Shown piece after piece: positions 61,367 through 64,000 of a DNA stretch of 64,000 nt. The stretch is from contig UQAX01000009.1 in the NCBI GenBank assembly GCA_900539145.1, positions 9,987 through 73,986 of the forward strand. The letters are read 5' to 3'. Below the pieces are notes generated by a model. The model ran no database searches and had not been told where the DNA came from. It was given only the letters and a program-made list of their open reading frames with translations. Numbering within the stretch: the first letter of the stretch is position 1; each line of letters begins with the position of its first letter. The stretch comes from an uncultured Blautia sp. (GTDB lineage: Bacteria > Bacillota > Clostridia > Lachnospirales > Lachnospiraceae). The position numbers and the translations under genes were made by a program.

Positions 61367-61421
61367 CCTCTGCCGGTTTATATGAAATTCCGGCAGGAAA
61401 AGAAAGAGGCAGAGGCATTTT
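61367..61421 (+). terminator. Hairpin terminator after the lipoprotein gene
   Basis: CCTCTGCC (61367-61374) pairs with GGCAGAGG (61408-61415), with an inner alternative TGCCGG / CCGGCA. The tail CATTTTAAG is short. Confidence 0.6.
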
Positions 61422-61480
61422 AAGAATTGCAGTTTTAGAAATTTGCTTTAGAAAATTTTATAAGAATTGTAAAAAAGGTA

Positions 61481-61510
61481 TTGACAATTTGTCAAAAATC
61501 AGTATATAAT
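61481..61510 (+). promoter_or_regulatory. Strong promoter of the tRNA cluster
   Basis: A perfect TTGACA and a perfect TATAAT are separated by 18 bases, about 35 bases upstream of the first tRNA, as expected for a stable-RNA promoter. Confidence 0.9.
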
Positions 61511-61543
61511 AGCAAGGCAGTCAGCGATAAGCTGACAGGAAAC

Positions 61544-61616
61544 GGGATCTTAGCTCAGCTGGGAGAGCATCTGCCTTACAAGCAGAGGGTCACAGGTTCG
61601 AGCCCTGTAGGTCCCA
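61544..61616 (+). tRNA. tRNA-Val (anticodon TAC)
   Basis: The 73-base cloverleaf starts GGGATCT and ends GGTCCCA, with acceptor pairing GGGATCT/AGGTCCC. The T loop reads GGTTCGAGCC and the anticodon loop CTTACAA holds TAC. CCA is not encoded. Confidence 0.96.
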
Positions 61617-61648
61617 TTTCTTTTGTAAAAGCAAAGAAAAAAGTAAAT

Positions 61649-61722
61649 GGCGAGATAGCTCAGTTGGCTAGAGCATACGGTTCATACCCGTAGTGTCGAG
61701 GGTTCGAATCCCCCTCTCGCTA
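61649..61722 (+). tRNA. tRNA-Met (elongator, anticodon CAT)
   Basis: The 74-base cloverleaf starts GGCGAGA and ends TCTCGCTA, with a D loop CAGTTGGCTAGAG and the anticodon loop TTCATAC holding CAT. The wobble G1-U72 pair is usual for elongator Met. CCA is not encoded. Confidence 0.95.
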
Positions 61723-61747
61723 CTTGTCGAAAGACAAAACATAAAAT

Positions 61748-61820
61748 GGGATCTTAGCTCAGCTGGGAGAGCATCTGCCTTACAAGCAGAGGGTCACAGG
61801 TTCGAGCCCTGTAGGTCCCA
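61748..61820 (+). tRNA. tRNA-Val (anticodon TAC), second copy
   Basis: This copy is identical over the tRNA to 61544-61616 and is displaced by exactly 204 bases. Confidence 0.96.
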
Positions 61821-61852
61821 TTTCTTTTGTAAAAGCAAAGAAAAAAGTAAAT

Positions 61853-61926
61853 GGCGAGATAGCTCAGTTGGCTAGAGCATACGGTTCATACCCGTAGTGT
61901 CGAGGGTTCGAATCCCCCTCTCGCTA
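61853..61926 (+). tRNA. tRNA-Met (anticodon CAT), second copy
   Basis: Identical to 61649-61722 and displaced by exactly 204 bases. Confidence 0.95.
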
Positions 61927-61950
61927 CTAAAAGAATAGTTTGTGGGAAAT

Positions 61951-61987
61951 AGGCTGTGACTCAGAAAGAGTCGTGGCTTTTTTGTTT
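61951..61987 (+). terminator. Intrinsic terminator of the tRNA cluster
   Basis: AGGCTGTGACTC pairs with GAGTCGTGGCTT over an AGAAA loop with a few mismatches, followed by a run of six T. Confidence 0.85.
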
Positions 61988-62243
61988 TGTATGAAATTGT
62001 GCTGCTGCGTAATCTTTTTTCATTAAAATGTGGTTTTCAATAAATGAAGTTTGTGATAAGATAATGAAAAGCATTATTTTCTTTTCATTATCTTATGAAG
62101 CAAAACTTTCGATATTTTGCTCATCTAATTACAATTCTGTATTCGGGAAATTCATGCTTTTATCCACAACAACAAAGGCAGGAGCTTCCCTAAATAGAGA
62201 ACCTCCTGAAAAACAAACTCGAAACAACAAAAAGGAGGTTTTT
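61988..62243 (+). other. Gene-free leader before the Rpn-like nuclease, with a 15-bp perfect palindrome
   Basis: ATAAGATAATGAAAA (62056-62070) pairs perfectly with TTTTCATTATCTTAT (62082-62096) with an 11-base loop. There is no T tract of terminator type. An open frame from 62028 runs through it into the nuclease gene, but has no ribosome binding site. The rest holds a GGTTCTCTAT-like inverted segment and no gene I can support. Confidence 0.5.
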
Positions 62244-63089
62244 ATGACAGAAAAACTATTGCAGTGGCATCCGGCATTTTTTGCGGGTATTCAGATTGAA
62301 TTTGGGGATGAGGCAAAATACCTCGAATTTAAATCAGAATATGTACTTGGGACAAAGCCGATGATGATTGATGTGCTGGTTAAGAAAAAAGAAACACAGA
62401 TACTAAAGAAAAATATAGGAAAGATATTTAGAAGGCACAATATCGTAGAGTATAAAAGTCCTGACGATTATCTGTGTATTGATGACTTTTATAAAGGATA
62501 TGCGTATACATATTTTTATAAGGCGGACAGAACACCGGTAAACTCGATTTTACTGGAAGAATTGACGATTTCCTTTGTGTGTCAGAATTATCCAAGAGAG
62601 CTTTTTCGGCATATCGTTGAGGAAAGAAAACTACAAATTGAGAAAATGTATGCAGGGATTTATTATGTGATTGGTGACACCCTTCCTATTCAGATTATTG
62701 TCACCGGAGAGCTTTCTAAAAAAGAAAGTCTTTGGCTTAGGAATTTGACCAATCGATTGGAGAGTACAAAAGATGCGGAAGAATTACTGAAGGATTATAA
62801 AAAACATAAGAAAAATACATTATACGAGTCTGTAATGGATATTATTGTGCGGGCAAACGAAGAAAAATTCGAGGAGGCGAAAAAGATGTGTAAGGCATTA
62901 GAAGAATTAATGAAAGATGAGCTGGAAGCGAAAAAGACAGAGGGGAAGGAAATCGGCATGCAGGAAGGAGAGGAGCGCGTCAATGAGCTTACTTTAAAGC
63001 TTTCTAAATTGGGGAGAATAGAGGATATTATAAAAGCCGCTTCGGACAGAAGTTATCAGGAGCGCTTATTTAAAGAATTTGGATTATAA
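62244..63089 (+). CDS. Rpn/PD-(D/E)XK nuclease family protein
   Basis: The 281-residue protein has a PD-(D/E)XK core: D43 in MMIDVLVKKK and E69-x-K71 in HNIVEYKSPDDYLCIDDFYK. A long helical C-terminus follows, with LTKxGxDxI-like segments and a highly charged stretch (MKDELEAKKTEGKEIGMQEG). Rpn family members are RecA-independent recombination or transposase-like nucleases that often multiply in Lachnospiraceae genomes. AAAGGAGG precedes the ATG at 62244, so the 72-residue upstream extension is rejected. A long palindrome follows the gene. Confidence 0.82.
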   Translation: MTEKLLQWHPAFFAGIQIEFGDEAKYLEFKSEYVLGTKPMMIDVLVKKKETQILKKNIGKIFRRHNIVEYKSPDDYLCIDDFYKGYAYTYFYKADRTPVNSILLEELTISFVCQNYPRELFRHIVEERKLQIEKMYAGIYYVIGDTLPIQIIVTGELSKKESLWLRNLTNRLESTKDAEELLKDYKKHKKNTLYESVMDIIVRANEEKFEEAKKMCKALEELMKDELEAKKTEGKEIGMQEGEERVNELTLKLSKLGRIEDIIKAASDRSYQERLFKEFGL

Positions 63090-63098
63090 GAAAAATAA

Positions 63099-63141
63099 AA
63101 TATTTATCTATTTTATGAAGAGCATAAAATAGATAAATATT
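63099..63141. terminator. 19-bp perfect palindrome after the Rpn gene
   Basis: AATATTTATCTATTTTATG (63099-63117) pairs perfectly with CATAAAATAGATAAATATT (63123-63141) with a 5-base loop, followed by CTTTAGAG. It is very AT-rich and lies between two convergent genes, so it may end both, though T runs are short. Confidence 0.65.
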
Positions 63142-63153
63142 CTTTAGAGCTGT

Positions 63154-63948
63154 TTATAATTTTCTGGTTTTTTGAATGCAGGCTCTTACAGCATCCATAA
63201 TGGCGCTTCGCATTCCTTCTTTTTCTAAAATATTTACACCTTCAATGGTAGTTCCGGCAGGAGAACATACCATGTCTTTTAACTCACCGGGATGTTTTTT
63301 TGTTTCCAATACCATTTTTGCACTTCCGAGAACTGCCTGTGCGGCAAAATCATAAGCCTGTTTTCTGGGCATTCCCTCTGCAACAGCTCCGTCTGCCAAA
63401 GCTTCAATAAACATGAATACAAAAGCGGGGGAGCTTCCGCTGACTGCGCCTACAATATCAAGAATAGGTTCTGTAACAATATCGGCCTGTCCAAATGACC
63501 TTAAAAGTGTAAGAACATTCTGAAGCTCTTCATCTGATGCCAGATTATCAGGGCATACGCCTGTGACGCCTTCCCCTACAAGAGCAGGTGTGTTTGGCAT
63601 GGTGCGGATGATTTTTTTATCATTTCCCAAATGCTCCTTCAGCCATTCCAGATTTTTTCCTGCAATTACAGAAATGATTACCTGTTTATCGGTTAAAACG
63701 TCTTTAATCTGAAGAGCTACATCGGCACAAAATTGAGGCTTGACTGCAAGAAAGAGATAATCCGCAGTTTTTGCAACCTCAAGATTATTTGTAGTACAGG
63801 AAATTCCCAGTGTATTTTGGATTTTTTGGGCAGAGCTTTGCGTTTTTACAGAAGCACAAATATCTTCAGGCTGTGCCAGTCCTTTATTTAAAATGCCGCC
63901 GATTATGGCAGATGCCATATTACCGCAGCCGATAAATCCTAACTTCAT
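63154..63948 (-). CDS. proC: Pyrroline-5-carboxylate reductase
   Basis: ProC reduces P5C to proline with NAD(P)H. The 264-residue protein has the N-terminal Rossmann motif GFIGCGNMASAIIGG, the LFLAVKPQ strand, IRTMPNTPALVGEG, and the C-terminal signature VSGSSPAFVFMFIEALADG. The start at 63948 has AAAGGTGG upstream; the frame is open further, but the extra N-terminus has no support. It lies alone at the window edge. Confidence 0.96.
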   Translation of the reverse strand: MKLGFIGCGNMASAIIGGILNKGLAQPEDICASVKTQSSAQKIQNTLGISCTTNNLEVAKTADYLFLAVKPQFCADVALQIKDVLTDKQVIISVIAGKNLEWLKEHLGNDKKIIRTMPNTPALVGEGVTGVCPDNLASDEELQNVLTLLRSFGQADIVTEPILDIVGAVSGSSPAFVFMFIEALADGAVAEGMPRKQAYDFAAQAVLGSAKMVLETKKHPGELKDMVCSPAGTTIEGVNILEKEGMRSAIMDAVRACIQKTRKL

Positions 63949-64000
63949 AATTATTTTCCACCTTTCTGCGAAAGGCACCGATGGGGTCATGAAACCCGTC

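Larger units (their letters stand above)
61544..61926 (+). repeat. Tandem duplication of a tRNA-Val/tRNA-Met unit (204-base period)
   Basis: The 179-base block Val-spacer-Met occurs twice (61544-61722 and 61748-61926). Even the 32-base Val-Met spacer (with TTTTGTAAAAGCAAAG) is the same in both, which points to a recent tandem duplication and not independent acquisition. Confidence 0.95.

Noticed and set aside
61481..61875. Two small ORFs covering the tRNA genes
   Set aside because: They are read through tRNA cloverleaves and repeat with the 204-base duplication; the RNA genes explain the sequence.
62028..62243. Upstream extension of the Rpn nuclease frame by 72 codons
   Set aside because: It runs through a perfect palindrome, has no ribosome binding site, and a strong AAAGGAGG stands before the ATG at 62244.

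Overview
The window looks like chromosome of a low-GC, spore-forming Clostridia bacterium, most likely a gut Lachnospiraceae close to Blautia or the [Ruminococcus] groups. The evidence is a PolC replicase, sigG, threonyl-tRNA synthetase under a T-box, a class I lysine riboswitch, tandem DUF1540 domains, the DUF5717/DUF5716-type gene pair, a GH112 galactosyl-N-acetylhexosamine phosphorylase, and Firmicutes-type AGGAGG ribosome binding sites. I do not assign a species. No prophage, IS element with a transposase, or CRISPR array is visible.

Layout. 1-14.2 kb: the end of a peroxiredoxin with yaaA, ilvE on the other strand, then xpaC-telA-ispG-polC, an MFS transporter, purC and a class I/II PLP aminotransferase. 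14.2-19.9 kb: a three-gene operon of unknown function (a 1179-residue beta-sandwich/helical-repeat protein, an Hsp70/actin-fold protein, a TPR-like protein). 20-30.5 kb: purB with an NhaC-type antiporter, a membrane-anchored HAD phosphatase, an M14 peptidase, a CNNM transporter with a structured leader, a SEC-C protein, a YdcF-type membrane protein, T-box-thrS and a DUF1540 protein. 30.6-35.4 kb: rho, rpmE and the yqhQ(DUF1385)-prmC-prfA cluster, in which PrmC modifies the RF1 product encoded next to it. 35.4-36.9 kb: small accessory ORFs and a pentapeptide-repeat protein.

36.9-50.9 kb is a stress and transport region: a two-component system whose ABC transporter has been deleted down to a permease stub, an AraC regulator divergent from a GH13 glucosidase, a complete BceRS-BceAB-like module, and a DUF454 plus CydDC-like ABC operon whose first ABC gene carries a one-base frameshift. 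51-60.7 kb: a cytidylate-kinase-like protein, an LCP cell-wall ligase, a lysine riboswitch in front of an NhaC-family transporter (so probably a lysine carrier), GH112, an AraC regulator with a MATE exporter, and sigG. 60.8-64 kb: a lipoprotein, a duplicated tRNA-Val/tRNA-Met pair, an Rpn/PD-(D/E)XK nuclease and proC.

Several operon ends carry related terminator hairpins with the end motif TGTCGCATTAA. Two of them contain the same roughly 75-100-base insert, so this is a dispersed repeat family acting as terminators. Start codons were moved inward where a Shine-Dalgarno sequence clearly selects a downstream start; these choices are stated in the entries. All family names come from recognising motifs by eye, without database searches.
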